From Lacrimispora xylanisolvens (GTDB taxonomy: Bacteria; Bacillota; Clostridia; Lachnospirales; Lachnospiraceae), in NCBI RefSeq assembly GCF_002934545.1, contig NZ_PTJA01000004.1:186001-250000 (forward strand): a stretch of DNA of 64,000 bases, read 5' to 3'. The notes beneath the pieces are model-generated. The model saw only the letters and a list, made by a program, of their open reading frames with translations. It was not told the origin of the DNA and did no database searches. Below are positions 34,329 to 43,380 of the stretch, piece by piece (within the stretch, counting starts at the first letter, position 1; every line of letters begins with the position of its first letter). The position numbers were made by a program, and so were the translations under genes.

Positions 34329-35663
34329 TTATCGTCCGTTAATTCGTGCAGCAAGCGCTCCCGCCGCTTCCCTGCAGTCTGCCATCAGCTTCTCTTCGTC
34401 AACTCCCATAAGGATTCTGTCTTTCATGAGAACCTTACCGTTGCAGACAGTTGTCACTACACTGCGGCCTGTCATTCCAAACAGAATGTGGCTGTTGGCA
34501 TTGTCCCCGTTCATGGGCGTTAATGGATTGTAATCCGTAACAATCACATCTGCAGCAGCACCCTCTTTTAAAATACCAAGGGGTCTCTTAAAATACCTGC
34601 CGGCAATCCTTGCATTCCCTTCAAAGAGCATCTTTGGAACCTCGCTCCATGCCGCATTGGGATCGCACAAATGATGTTTATGAAGAACATTGGCTGTCTT
34701 ATAGGATTCTAACATATCGTGGGTATAGCCGTCTGTTCCAAGGCCGGTTAAAATCCCCCGCTTCACCAGTTCCATGGTTGGAGGGCATCCGCAGGCATTT
34801 CCCATATTGGATTCCGGATTGTGAACTACCATGGTGTCTGTATCGAGTATTAAGTCCATCTCATGAGGATTAATGTAGATACAGTGCCCAAGAAGCGTCT
34901 TTTCCCCAAGAATCTGAAAATCCATCAGGCGGTCCACAATCCGCTTGCCGTACTTCTTAAGACAATCATGGAGATCTTCAATTCCTTCTGCCACATGAAT
35001 GTGGTAGCCTGTTCCTTCAGGCTTATGAGCGGCTGCAAATTCCATGGTCCGATCAGATATGGTAAACTGGGCATGCATTCCCATCATGCCTGCAATCATA
35101 TCGCTTTCATCGGAAAGAGCATGGCGGATAAATGCCTCATTTTCAAGAATTCCTTCCTTTGCCTTTTCCTCTCCCCCACGGTCGGATACCTCATAGCATA
35201 AGCAGGTTCTTATCCCGGTTTTACCAGCAGCTTCCTCAATCTTAAATAAAGAATCGGTGATCTGCCCAAAACTGGCATGGTGGTCAAAGACCGTTGTCAC
35301 TCCGTTTTTAATGGAATCCACATAAGTAGCCATGGCACTTAAATAAACATCATTTAATGTCAGATTCTTATCCACCGTCCACCAAAGACCGTCAAGAATC
35401 TCCAAAAAGCCATGAGGATCATACCCATCAATGGCCAGTCCTCTGGCAAAAGAGCTATAGATATGCTCGTGGGTATTGATAAATGCCGGCATGATTACCC
35501 CGCCTCTGGCATCAATGTATTCCGCCTGTGGATATTCCTTTCTCATCTCAGCCGTGGTGCAAATCCTTTTTATGACCCCATCTTCTATCCCAACTGCACC
35601 GTCTTTCAGAAACGGATTCTCCGGATCTCTGGTGATCATTCTTCCATTACCGATTATCAGCAT
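34329..35663 (-). CDS. ssnA: SsnA-type aminohydrolase
   Basis: A 444-residue amidohydrolase-superfamily protein. Metal ligands are seen in INTHEHIYSSFARGL near residue 64, YHIHVAEG near 222, LGHCIY near 258 and GLGTDGYTHDM near 311. It matches SsnA of the E. coli yge locus. Members deaminate or open heterocyclic rings; in purine catabolism it has been assigned to a deamination or ring-opening step. It is first in its unit and divergent from the regulator gene, separated by a 321-bp intergenic region that contains promoters on both strands and nothing else I recognise. Confidence 0.92.
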   Translation of the reverse strand: MLIIGNGRMITRDPENPFLKDGAVGIEDGVIKRICTTAEMRKEYPQAEYIDARGGVIMPAFINTHEHIYSSFARGLAIDGYDPHGFLEILDGLWWTVDKNLTLNDVYLSAMATYVDSIKNGVTTVFDHHASFGQITDSLFKIEEAAGKTGIRTCLCYEVSDRGGEEKAKEGILENEAFIRHALSDESDMIAGMMGMHAQFTISDRTMEFAAAHKPEGTGYHIHVAEGIEDLHDCLKKYGKRIVDRLMDFQILGEKTLLGHCIYINPHEMDLILDTDTMVVHNPESNMGNACGCPPTMELVKRGILTGLGTDGYTHDMLESYKTANVLHKHHLCDPNAAWSEVPKMLFEGNARIAGRYFKRPLGILKEGAAADVIVTDYNPLTPMNGDNANSHILFGMTGRSVVTTVCNGKVLMKDRILMGVDEEKLMADCREAAGALAARINGR

Positions 35664-35814
35664 GACTCCATCTCCTTTTCATTTTTCTAAGATACGAAAG
35701 CAAATTGCTAATTTTCTTATGTATACAAACCTCACAGAAGTATTTTCCAGGTCTTATACTTTATTTTTACAATATGCTTACATTTCATCAGTTTCATTTC
35801 TTTTTTTTATGCAC

Positions 35815-35820
35815 ATTATA
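35815..35820 (-). promoter_or_regulatory. -10 element of the ssnA promoter
   Basis: A consensus TATAAT on the minus strand, about 150 nt before the ssnA start. No good -35 exists at 16-18 bp; instead an imperfect inverted repeat (GTTTCT aaca GAGAAC) covers that place. This pattern suggests that an activator, possibly the product of the divergent regulator gene, is needed. Confidence 0.45.
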
Positions 35821-35921
35821 CCATGGTTCTCTGTTAGAAACAGTGTATCATTTCATTTTCAGAAAATCAAGCATGAATTACAAAAAAAATTAGTAAACCT
35901 AAAAATTTTTTAGAAAACCAC

Positions 35922-35949
35922 TTGTAATTAAATTTTTTTATGCTATGAT
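35922..35949 (+). promoter_or_regulatory. Promoter of the regulator-ygeX operon
   Basis: TTGTAA (35922-35927) and TATGAT (35944-35949) are separated by 16 bp, about 36 nt before the start codon of the regulator gene. AAGGAGG follows as ribosome site. Confidence 0.65.
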
Positions 35950-35984
35950 GAATTTATTAAAGATCCTGCAAGGAGGATGAAAAA

Positions 35985-36635
35985 ATGGATTCAAAGCTTC
36001 AGTTACTGACACAGATTGCACAGGGAGTCGCAGTTCACTTCGGCAGCCAATGCGAGGTAGTTATTCACGATCTTCGCGGCGAAAACATGGAAAGTTCCAT
36101 TGTTTTTATAGAAAACGGCCAGGTCAGCAACCGTAAAATCGGAGACGGACCTTCTGAAATTGTTCTGGAGACGTTAAAAAAGGATCCTGACCTTTTAAAG
36201 GACCGCCTTTCCTATCTGACAAGAACCGAGGATGGACGAATCTTAAAATCCAGTACCATGTATATCAGAGGCAACGATAATACGGTTGATTACATCCTTG
36301 GCTTAAATTATGACATCACCGGACTGCTTACAATTGAAAATGCAGTAAAGTCTCTGATTTCCACCGGAGAGACTGCCGGAGATCACAACAGGGAACCTAA
36401 AAAGATCACGCACAACGTCAACGATCTGTTAGATACCTTAATCGAACAGTCCGTGGCTTTAGTAGGAAAACCAGTTGCTTTAATGAGCAAGGATGACAAG
36501 GTTCAGGCGATCCAGTATTTGAATGACGCCGGTGCATTTCTCATTACCAAATCAGGCGACAAGGTCTCCAGTTATTTTGGTATCTCAAAGTTCACTTTAT
36601 ACAGCTATATGGATGCCAACAAAGAAAAAGCTTAA
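35985..36635 (+). CDS. YheO/DauR-type PAS-HTH transcriptional regulator
   Basis: A 216-residue regulator. Residues 1-115 form a YheO-like PAS domain (GSQCEVVIHDLRG, NYDITGL). Residues 150-212 form a DauR-type helix-turn-helix: DKVQAIQYLNDAGAFLI, then SSYFGISKFTLYSYM as recognition helix. This family senses small metabolites and usually sits next to amino acid or purine catabolic genes. It heads the ygeX-ygeY-ygeW-arcC-permease unit and is divergent from ssnA, so local control of both arms is likely. AAGGAGG is 7 nt upstream of the ATG. Confidence 0.88.
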   Translation: MDSKLQLLTQIAQGVAVHFGSQCEVVIHDLRGENMESSIVFIENGQVSNRKIGDGPSEIVLETLKKDPDLLKDRLSYLTRTEDGRILKSSTMYIRGNDNTVDYILGLNYDITGLLTIENAVKSLISTGETAGDHNREPKKITHNVNDLLDTLIEQSVALVGKPVALMSKDDKVQAIQYLNDAGAFLITKSGDKVSSYFGISKFTLYSYMDANKEKA

Positions 36636-36692
36636 GCATCTGGCAAATGATACCCGTTAATTTTAATTTATTATAAAGGAGAATGTGCAGAC

Positions 36693-37898
36693 ATGAAACC
36701 AATCGAATGGGCTGTAAACACCATGCCAAAGACCGATGACAGACATCTGCCTGTTATGTCACAAGAGGAGATTAAAAAAGCGCGAAGCTTTCACGAAAGC
36801 TTTCCCCAGTACAAAGAGACTCCTCTTACAAAACTGCCCCATATGGCAGACCATCTGGGATTGGGTGAGATTTACATAAAGGATGAATCTTACCGGTTCG
36901 GCTTAAATGCATTTAAGGTTTTGGGCGGATCTTATGCAATGGCAAAGTATGTGGCAAAGCAGACAAAAAAGGAAGTCTCTGATCTTCCCTATCAGGTGCT
37001 GACCTCACAGGCTTTAAAGGAAGAATTCGGTCAGGCTACCTTTTTCACCGCCACCGACGGTAACCACGGAAGAGGCGTTGCCTGGGCTGCCAGACAGCTT
37101 GGACAAAAGGCCGTTGTCTTCATGCCAAAAGGCACTACATTAAACCGTTTTAATAATATTAAGGCGGAGGGAGCCGATGTAACCATTGAGGAATCCAACT
37201 ACGATGAATGCGTCCGCATGGCTGCAGATGCCGCTTCCAAGGTAAAAAACGGCGTGGTAGTTCAGGATACAGCCTGGGATGGCTACGAGGAAATCCCGGC
37301 ATGGATCATGCAGGGCTATGGCACCATGGTTATGGAAGCAGACGAACAGCTTGAGGAATACGGCTGTGAAAGACCTACCCATGTCTTTGTTCAGGCAGGT
37401 GTGGGATCTCTCGCCGGAGCAGTTATCGGATATTTTAAAAACCGTTATCCTGAGAATCCGCCCGTCTGTGTTGTGGTAGAAGCAGATGTGGCAGCCTGTC
37501 TCTATGAAGGCGCCAAAGCCGGCGACGGCAACATCCGGATCGTGGACGGGGATATGCAGACCATTATGGCAGGGCTTGCCTGCGGAGAGCCCAATACTAT
37601 TTCCTGGGATATTTTAAAGAATCATACCGATACCTTTATTTCAGCACCTGACTGGGCAGCTGCCGAGGGCATGAGAATGCTGGCGGCACCAATAAAGGGA
37701 GATACACCTGTCACATCAGGGGAATCGGGAGCCGCACCGTTCGGAGTTTTGGCTTCTATCATGAAAGATGACTCCTGCCAGGCTTTAAGAGAGCATCTGG
37801 GACTTAATAAAGATTCTAAAGTTCTTCTTTTCTCAACAGAGGGAGATACCGATCCTGACCGCTATAAAGCCATTGTATGGGAAGGGAAAGATCGTTAA
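36693..37898 (+). CDS. ygeX: 2,3-diaminopropionate ammonia-lyase
   Basis: A 401-residue PLP-dependent fold-type II enzyme. The Schiff-base lysine is in GLNAFKVLGGSYA near residue 77; the ATDGNHGRGVAWAARQLG phosphate and substrate loop and a GVGSLAG glycine loop (near 238) follow. It converts 2,3-diaminopropionate to pyruvate and ammonia. In the bacterial purine-degradation locus this activity handles a C3 diamino intermediate of ring breakdown. It follows the regulator by 57 nt with an AAAGGAGAA ribosome site, and is followed 29 nt later by ygeY. Confidence 0.95.
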   Translation: MKPIEWAVNTMPKTDDRHLPVMSQEEIKKARSFHESFPQYKETPLTKLPHMADHLGLGEIYIKDESYRFGLNAFKVLGGSYAMAKYVAKQTKKEVSDLPYQVLTSQALKEEFGQATFFTATDGNHGRGVAWAARQLGQKAVVFMPKGTTLNRFNNIKAEGADVTIEESNYDECVRMAADAASKVKNGVVVQDTAWDGYEEIPAWIMQGYGTMVMEADEQLEEYGCERPTHVFVQAGVGSLAGAVIGYFKNRYPENPPVCVVVEADVAACLYEGAKAGDGNIRIVDGDMQTIMAGLACGEPNTISWDILKNHTDTFISAPDWAAAEGMRMLAAPIKGDTPVTSGESGAAPFGVLASIMKDDSCQALREHLGLNKDSKVLLFSTEGDTDPDRYKAIVWEGKDR

Positions 37899-37927
37899 TC
37901 ATTTCATAAAAACCGGAGGTAAAAAAC

Positions 37928-39241
37928 ATGGATTACGCGAAAATCAAAGAAGCAGCAAAAAGCTACGAAGCAGACATGACAAAATTTCTGCGTGACATCG
38001 TAAAATTTCCTGGAGAAAGCTGCGATGAAAAAGCTCATATTGACCGGATTGCACAGGAGATGAGGGCCCTTGAATTTGACAAGGTAGAGATTGATCCCAT
38101 GGGCAATGTGCTTGGATTTATGGGAACAGGAGAAACTCTGATCGGCTTCGATGCCCACATTGATACCGTAGGAATCGGCAACAAATCCAACTGGAATTTT
38201 GACCCCTACGAAGGCTACGAGACCGATGTGGAAATTGGAGGAAGAGGTGTTTCCGATCAGTGCGGAGGTCTGGTATCAGCTGTTTACGGTGCCAGAATCA
38301 TGAAGGATTTAGGTCTCTTAAATGACAAATACACCGTTCTGGTTACCGGCACTGTACAGGAGGAAGACTGCGACGGTCTTTGCTGGCAGTACATCATCAA
38401 CGAAGATAAGATCCGTCCGGAATTTGTAGTTTCCACAGAGCCCACTGACGGAGGCATCTACCGGGGTCAGAGAGGCCGTATGGAAATCCGTGTGGACGTA
38501 AAGGGTGTTTCCTGCCACGGCTCTGCACCGGAACGCGGTGATAACGCAATCTATAAGATGGCTGATATTCTTCAGGATGTCCGTTCTCTTAATGAGAATG
38601 ATGCAGCTGATGACAAGGAAATCAAAGGACTCGTTAAAATGCTTGATGAATCCCATAATCCGCAGTGGAAGGAAGCAAACTTTTTAGGAAAGGGTACCAT
38701 TACCGTTTCAGAAATTTTCTTCACTTCACCAAGCCGCTGCGCAGTAGCTGACTCCTGTTCCGTTTCCTTAGACCGCCGTATGACAGCAGGGGAAACCTGG
38801 GAAAGCTGTCTTGACGAGATCCGCAATCTGCCAAATGTTAAGAAATACGGAGATGATGTTATCGTTTCCATGTATGAGTATTCCCGTCCTTCCTATAAAG
38901 GCCTTACCTATCCCATCGAATGTTACTTCCCTACCTGGGTCATTCCTGAGGATCATAAAGTAACCAGATCATTAGAGGAAGCTTATAAATCCTTATACGG
39001 GGATACCAGAATCGGTGCCGAAGAGACTGTTTCCATGCGCCTTGCCCGTCCTCTCACCGACAAATGGACCTTTTCCACCAACGGCGTATCCATTATGGGA
39101 CGCAACCAGATACCATGCATTGGCTTTGGACCGGGAGCAGAAGCTCAGGCTCATGCGCCAAACGAAAAGACCTGGAAACAGGATCTTGTTACCTGTGCTG
39201 CTGTATATGCCGCACTTCCCACTGTTTACTGCAAAGAATAA
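37928..39241 (+). CDS. ygeY: YgeY, selenium-locus M20-type metallohydrolase
   Basis: A 437-residue zinc-dependent M20 amidohydrolase. Metal and catalytic motifs: [13 protein letters not shown] near residue 75, [10 protein letters not shown] near 108, TVQEEDCDG near 145 and [16 protein letters not shown] near 170. The C-terminal [13 protein letters not shown] contains the last histidine. The family is annotated as selenium metabolism-linked because of its gene neighbourhood, not because it contains selenium. It probably removes a carbamoyl or formyl-type group in the purine pathway. Confidence 0.93.
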   Translation: MDYAKIKEAAKSYEADMTKFLRDIVKFPGESCDEKAHIDRIAQEMRALEFDKVEIDPMGNVLGFMGTGETLIGFDAHIDTVGIGNKSNWNFDPYEGYETDVEIGGRGVSDQCGGLVSAVYGARIMKDLGLLNDKYTVLVTGTVQEEDCDGLCWQYIINEDKIRPEFVVSTEPTDGGIYRGQRGRMEIRVDVKGVSCHGSAPERGDNAIYKMADILQDVRSLNENDAADDKEIKGLVKMLDESHNPQWKEANFLGKGTITVSEIFFTSPSRCAVADSCSVSLDRRMTAGETWESCLDEIRNLPNVKKYGDDVIVSMYEYSRPSYKGLTYPIECYFPTWVIPEDHKVTRSLEEAYKSLYGDTRIGAEETVSMRLARPLTDKWTFSTNGVSIMGRNQIPCIGFGPGAEAQAHAPNEKTWKQDLVTCAAVYAALPTVYCKE

Positions 39242-39268
39242 AACTAAAATCAGGAGGCTTACCACATT

Positions 39269-40465
39269 ATGAAAACCTTACAGGACTATATCGACAAACT
39301 GAATTCCTTAAATTTTAAGGAGATGTATGAAAATGACTTCTTTTTAACCTGGGAGAAGACAGATGACGAGCTGGAAGCAGTATGGACCGTTGCAGACGCG
39401 CTCCGCTTCATGAGAGAAAACAACATCTCCACAAAGGTTTTTGAAAGCGGACTTGGAATCTCCTTATTCCGCGACAATTCCACCCGTACCCGTTTTTCCT
39501 TTGCTTCTGCCTGCAACCTTCTTGGACTGGAAGTACAGGATTTAGACGAAGGGAAATCCCAGATCGCCCATGGAGAGACTGTTCGTGAAACAGCCAACAT
39601 GATCTCCTTCATGGCAGATGTCATTGGTATCCGTGACGATATGTATATCGGAAAAGGAAACACCTATATGCACCATGTTTCCGATGCAGTAACAGAAGGA
39701 TATAAAGATGGAATCCTGGAACAGAAGCCGGCTTTAGTAAATTTACAGTGTGATATTGACCACCCCACACAGACCATGGCTGACATGCTTCATATCATTC
39801 ATGAAATGGGCGGCATTGAGAATTTAAAGGGCAAGAAGCTTGCCATGACCTGGGCTTACTCTCCTTCCTATGGAAAGCCCTTATCCGTTCCTCAGGGTGT
39901 TATCGGATTGATGACACGTATGGGAATGGAGGTAGTTCTGGCTCATCCGGAAGGTTATGAGGTAATGCCTGAGGTTTTGGAAGTGGCAAAGAACAACGCA
40001 GAAAAATCCGGCGGATCCTTCCGTGTATCCAATGATATGGCTGATGCATTTCAGGATGCTGACATCGTTTATCCAAAGAGCTGGGCACCATTTGCAGCCA
40101 TGGAAAAGAGAACCGATCTTTACGGCAATGGTGATATGGAGGGAATCAAAGCCCTTGAGAAGGAACTTCTGGCCCAGAATGCCAATCATAAGGACTGGTG
40201 CTGTACAGAAGAACTGATGAAGACGACTAAAGATGGAAAAGCCCTCTATCTTCACTGCCTCCCGGCAGATATCAACGATATCAGCTGCAAGGATGGAGAA
40301 GTAGAAGCTTCCGTATTTGACCGTTACAGAAATCCGCTTTATAAAGAAGCCAGCTATAAACCTTATGTAATCGCTGCCATGATCTTTTTAAGCAAATTTG
40401 AAAATCCCCAGGAAGTCTTTAAAAAGCTGGAGGAGAAGAAAACACCTCGTAAGTTCTCAATCTAA
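39269..40465 (+). CDS. ygeW: YgeW, knotted carbamoyltransferase
   Basis: A 398-residue aspartate/ornithine carbamoyltransferase-family protein. The carbamoyl-phosphate loop is DNSTRTRFSFASACNLLG near residue 70; KSQIAHGET and HCLPADINDISC are the later active-site segments. YgeW proteins carry an insertion and have no demonstrated classical OTC substrate. With arcC directly downstream (17 nt), it most likely works in the phosphorolytic direction, releasing carbamoyl phosphate from a ureido intermediate for ATP generation. Confidence 0.95.
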   Translation: MKTLQDYIDKLNSLNFKEMYENDFFLTWEKTDDELEAVWTVADALRFMRENNISTKVFESGLGISLFRDNSTRTRFSFASACNLLGLEVQDLDEGKSQIAHGETVRETANMISFMADVIGIRDDMYIGKGNTYMHHVSDAVTEGYKDGILEQKPALVNLQCDIDHPTQTMADMLHIIHEMGGIENLKGKKLAMTWAYSPSYGKPLSVPQGVIGLMTRMGMEVVLAHPEGYEVMPEVLEVAKNNAEKSGGSFRVSNDMADAFQDADIVYPKSWAPFAAMEKRTDLYGNGDMEGIKALEKELLAQNANHKDWCCTEELMKTTKDGKALYLHCLPADINDISCKDGEVEASVFDRYRNPLYKEASYKPYVIAAMIFLSKFENPQEVFKKLEEKKTPRKFSI

Positions 40466-40482
40466 TCAAGGGGATCACTTAT

Positions 40483-41427
40483 ATGGAGAAAAAAAAGAGA
40501 ATTGTAATTGCCTTGGGCGGAAACGCCCTCGGCAATACCCTGCCGGAGCAGATGGCAGCAGTTAAAATCACTTCAAAAGCGATTGTAGATCTGATTGAAG
40601 AAGGCTGTGAGGTGGTAGTTGCCCATGGAAACGGTCCCCAGGTGGGAATGATCAACAATGCCATGAGTGCCCTGTGCAGAGAAGACCCCAATCAGCCTAA
40701 TACGCCTCTCTCCGTCTGCGTTGCCATGAGCCAGGCATATATCGGCTATGATTTACAGAATGCATTAAGAGAAGAGCTGGTGAACCGGAATATGAGAAAT
40801 ATTCCTGTGACCACCATGATTACCCAGATCCGTGTGGACGAAAACGATCCCGCATTTTCAAATCCTTCCAAGCCAATTGGACATTTTATGACGGAAGAAC
40901 AGGCAAAGGAAGCATCGGAAAAATACGGATACTTAATGAAAGAGGATGCAGGCAGGGGATACCGGAGAATGGTTGCCTCTCCCAAACCCCAGGAAATCAT
41001 CGAAATTGAAGCGATCCGTTCCCTGGTGGACAGCGGACAGCTGGTGATCGCCTGTGGAGGCGGCGGAATTCCTGTAACCTTAAACGGAAATCACTTAAAG
41101 GGTGCCAGCGCAGTCATTGATAAAGACTTTGCCAGCGAACTCCTGGCTGAAGAACTGAACGCAGATCTTCTTATTATACTGACAGCCGTGGAAAAAATCG
41201 CCTTAAATTATGGCAGACCTGATGAAATATGGCTGAGTGATATTACCGTGAATGAGGCGCGTCAGTACATCAATGAAGGGCACTTTGCACCTGGTTCCAT
41301 GCTTCCCAAAGTGGAGGCAGCTGTAAAATTTGCCGAATCCAGGAAAGGGCGGACGGCACTTATCACTCTGTTAGAAAAAGCAAAAGAAGGAATACTTGGA
41401 AGTACGGGAACTCATATTCAACAGTAA
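40483..41427 (+). CDS. arcC: Carbamate kinase
   Basis: A 314-residue amino-acid-kinase-family enzyme with IVIALGGNALG at the N-terminus, HGNGPQVGMI near residue 47, ACGGGGIPV near 187 and IDKDFASELLAEEL near 210. It transfers phosphate from carbamoyl phosphate to ADP, the energy-yielding step. Directly after ygeW, it marks this as a fermentative pathway that gains ATP. The E. coli locus carries the equivalent gene yqeA. Confidence 0.95.
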   Translation: MEKKKRIVIALGGNALGNTLPEQMAAVKITSKAIVDLIEEGCEVVVAHGNGPQVGMINNAMSALCREDPNQPNTPLSVCVAMSQAYIGYDLQNALREELVNRNMRNIPVTTMITQIRVDENDPAFSNPSKPIGHFMTEEQAKEASEKYGYLMKEDAGRGYRRMVASPKPQEIIEIEAIRSLVDSGQLVIACGGGGIPVTLNGNHLKGASAVIDKDFASELLAEELNADLLIILTAVEKIALNYGRPDEIWLSDITVNEARQYINEGHFAPGSMLPKVEAAVKFAESRKGRTALITLLEKAKEGILGSTGTHIQQ

Positions 41428-41453
41428 AACATCTTAAAGGAGAACATTTTACT

Positions 41454-42779
41454 ATGAGACAAACTGACAGGAAGTATGCATCTATTTTTGAACTCGACGG
41501 CATCCCCAGGTTTTCTCACGCACTCCCCCTTGCAATACAACATCTGGTTGCAATGATTGTCGGCTGCGTCACACCACCCATCATTGTATCCAATATCGTA
41601 GGACTGGAAGGTTCCGAACGGGTCATCCTCATACAGGTTGCCCTGGTTGTATCTGCCCTGTCCACCCTCCTCCAGCTTTTTCCCATTGGGAAAAAGAATG
41701 GATTCCACCTTGGAGCCTCCCTCCCTGTTATCCTGGGTATCAGTTTTGCATACGTCCCAAGTATGCAGTCCATTGCGGCGGATTACGGTATATCTGCCAT
41801 TCTGGGAGCCCAGATCGTCGGCGGCATCGTGGCATTCGTGGTAGGAATCTCAGTTATGCGGATCCGGAAATTCTTCCCCCCATTAATTACCGGAACTGTA
41901 GTTTTTACCATAGGACTTTCTCTTTACCCTACTGCCATTAACTATATGGCAGGCGGTGTTTCAAATCCCTCATACGGATCGTGGCAGAACTGGACTGTTG
42001 CATTTATAACCCTGACAGTCGTCACAGTTCTCAATCATTTCGGTAAAGGAATCTATAAACTGGCTTCCATTCTCATCGGCATTATTGTGGGATATGTGAC
42101 TGCATTGTTTTTTGGAATGGTGAGTTTTTCCAACATCGCTGCTGCTTCCCTGTTTTCCATTCCAAGGCCCCTTCATTTTGGAATTGTATTTGAACCCTCT
42201 TCCTGTATTGCCATCGGACTCTTATTTGCCATTAACTCCGTTCAGGCAATCGGAGACTTTACCGCCACCACCAGCGGCTCCATCGACAGAGAGCCTACGG
42301 ATAAGGAATTGCAGGGCGGAATTATGGGTTACGGTGTAACAAATATTCTGGGAGCACTTTTGGGCGGTCTTCCAACCGCTACCTACAGCCAGAACGTGGG
42401 TATCGTGACCACGACTAAGGTGGTCAACCGCTGCGTAATGGGATTAACTGCAGTCTTTTTGCTGGCTGCCGGTCTGATTCCCAAGTTTTCTGCTTTGCTT
42501 ACCACCATTCCCCAATGTGTGTTAGGAGGCGCCACTGTATCTGTATTTGCCTCCATTGCCATGACGGGTATGAAGCTGGTGACTTCGGAAGAGATGAACT
42601 ACCGGAATTCTTCCATCGTAGGACTTGCTGCCGCACTTGGAATGGGAATATCCCAGGCTACCTCTGCTCTTTCTACATTTCCAGCCTGGGTAGTCACCAT
42701 CTTTGGCCGTTCTCCTGTGGTAGTTGCAACTTTAGTAGCTATCTTTTTAAATATTATTTTGCCTAAAAACGGGAAATAA
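41454..42779 (+). CDS. NCS2-family purine (xanthine/urate) permease
   Basis: A 441-residue membrane protein with about 12-14 helices of the nucleobase:cation symporter 2 (UraA/XanQ/UacT) family. LAIQHLVAMIVGCVTPP near the start, QAIGDFTATTSGS (the motif-bearing region of xanthine and urate transporters) near residue 265 and PTATYSQNVGIVTTTKV near 305 are visible. Q and N in the latter fit uptake of xanthine or urate rather than uracil. It supplies the substrate of the pathway. Exact specificity cannot be told from sequence alone. Confidence 0.9.
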   Translation: MRQTDRKYASIFELDGIPRFSHALPLAIQHLVAMIVGCVTPPIIVSNIVGLEGSERVILIQVALVVSALSTLLQLFPIGKKNGFHLGASLPVILGISFAYVPSMQSIAADYGISAILGAQIVGGIVAFVVGISVMRIRKFFPPLITGTVVFTIGLSLYPTAINYMAGGVSNPSYGSWQNWTVAFITLTVVTVLNHFGKGIYKLASILIGIIVGYVTALFFGMVSFSNIAAASLFSIPRPLHFGIVFEPSSCIAIGLLFAINSVQAIGDFTATTSGSIDREPTDKELQGGIMGYGVTNILGALLGGLPTATYSQNVGIVTTTKVVNRCVMGLTAVFLLAAGLIPKFSALLTTIPQCVLGGATVSVFASIAMTGMKLVTSEEMNYRNSSIVGLAAALGMGISQATSALSTFPAWVVTIFGRSPVVVATLVAIFLNIILPKNGK

Positions 42780-42830
42780 TTAATACAATCGTGGAATAGA
42801 TTATATTAATTACAGGAACAGGAGATTCCT

Positions 42831-43295
42831 ATGAACGCAAACAGAAAAAAATTAATTTTCTTCCTGGTACTCCCTCTGGCAGTTGGCGCATTGGCTGGAT
42901 TTCTTACAAAAAACAGCATGATGATATACAAAAATTTAAACCAGCCCCCGCTTTCCCCTCCAGGGTGGATTTTCCCAATTGTCTGGACGATCTTGTATCT
43001 TCTGATGGGGTTAGGATCTTATATCATTGCAGAGTCCTATTCACCGAAAAAAAAGGAAGCGCTCCTGCTTTATGGGATCCAGCTGGCACTTAACTTTATC
43101 TGGAGTATTGTTTTCTTTAACCTGCAGAATTATCTACTGGCATTTCTGATTCTGCTGCTTTTATGGTACTTTATCGTTCGCATGATCAGGGCGTTCTGGA
43201 ATGTCAATCAGACTGCTGCCCTCATGCAGATACCTTACCTTTTATGGGTTACGTTTGCAGGATATTTAAATCTGGCCATTGTTTTATTAAACTGA
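42831..43295 (+). CDS. tspO: TspO/MBR family protein
   Basis: A 154-residue protein with five predicted membrane helices. PPLSPPGWIFPIVWTILYLLMG and a later ALNFIWSIVFF correspond to the conserved Pro/Trp-rich motifs of TspO (the translocator protein family), which bind porphyrins and other hydrophobic ligands. It is 51 nt after the permease and may be read through from it. A direct role in purine use is not evident. Confidence 0.92.
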   Translation: MNANRKKLIFFLVLPLAVGALAGFLTKNSMMIYKNLNQPPLSPPGWIFPIVWTILYLLMGLGSYIIAESYSPKKKEALLLYGIQLALNFIWSIVFFNLQNYLLAFLILLLLWYFIVRMIRAFWNVNQTAALMQIPYLLWVTFAGYLNLAIVLLN

Positions 43296-43310
43296 TTATA
43301 GACATGAAAA

Positions 43311-43367
43311 AGGCGGTGACAATCTTTCATTCAGGCAATATGCCTGGTGAATGTCTTGTCACCGCCT
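43311..43367 (-). terminator. Nested-hairpin terminator between convergent tspO and azgA-type genes
   Basis: A 12-bp outer stem (AGGCGGTGACAA with its complement) encloses a second hairpin (TTCA...CAGGC/GCCTG...TGAA). On the minus strand TTTTT follows, so it terminates the permease gene from the right. Confidence 0.85.
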
Positions 43368-43380
43368 CTATTCATAATCA

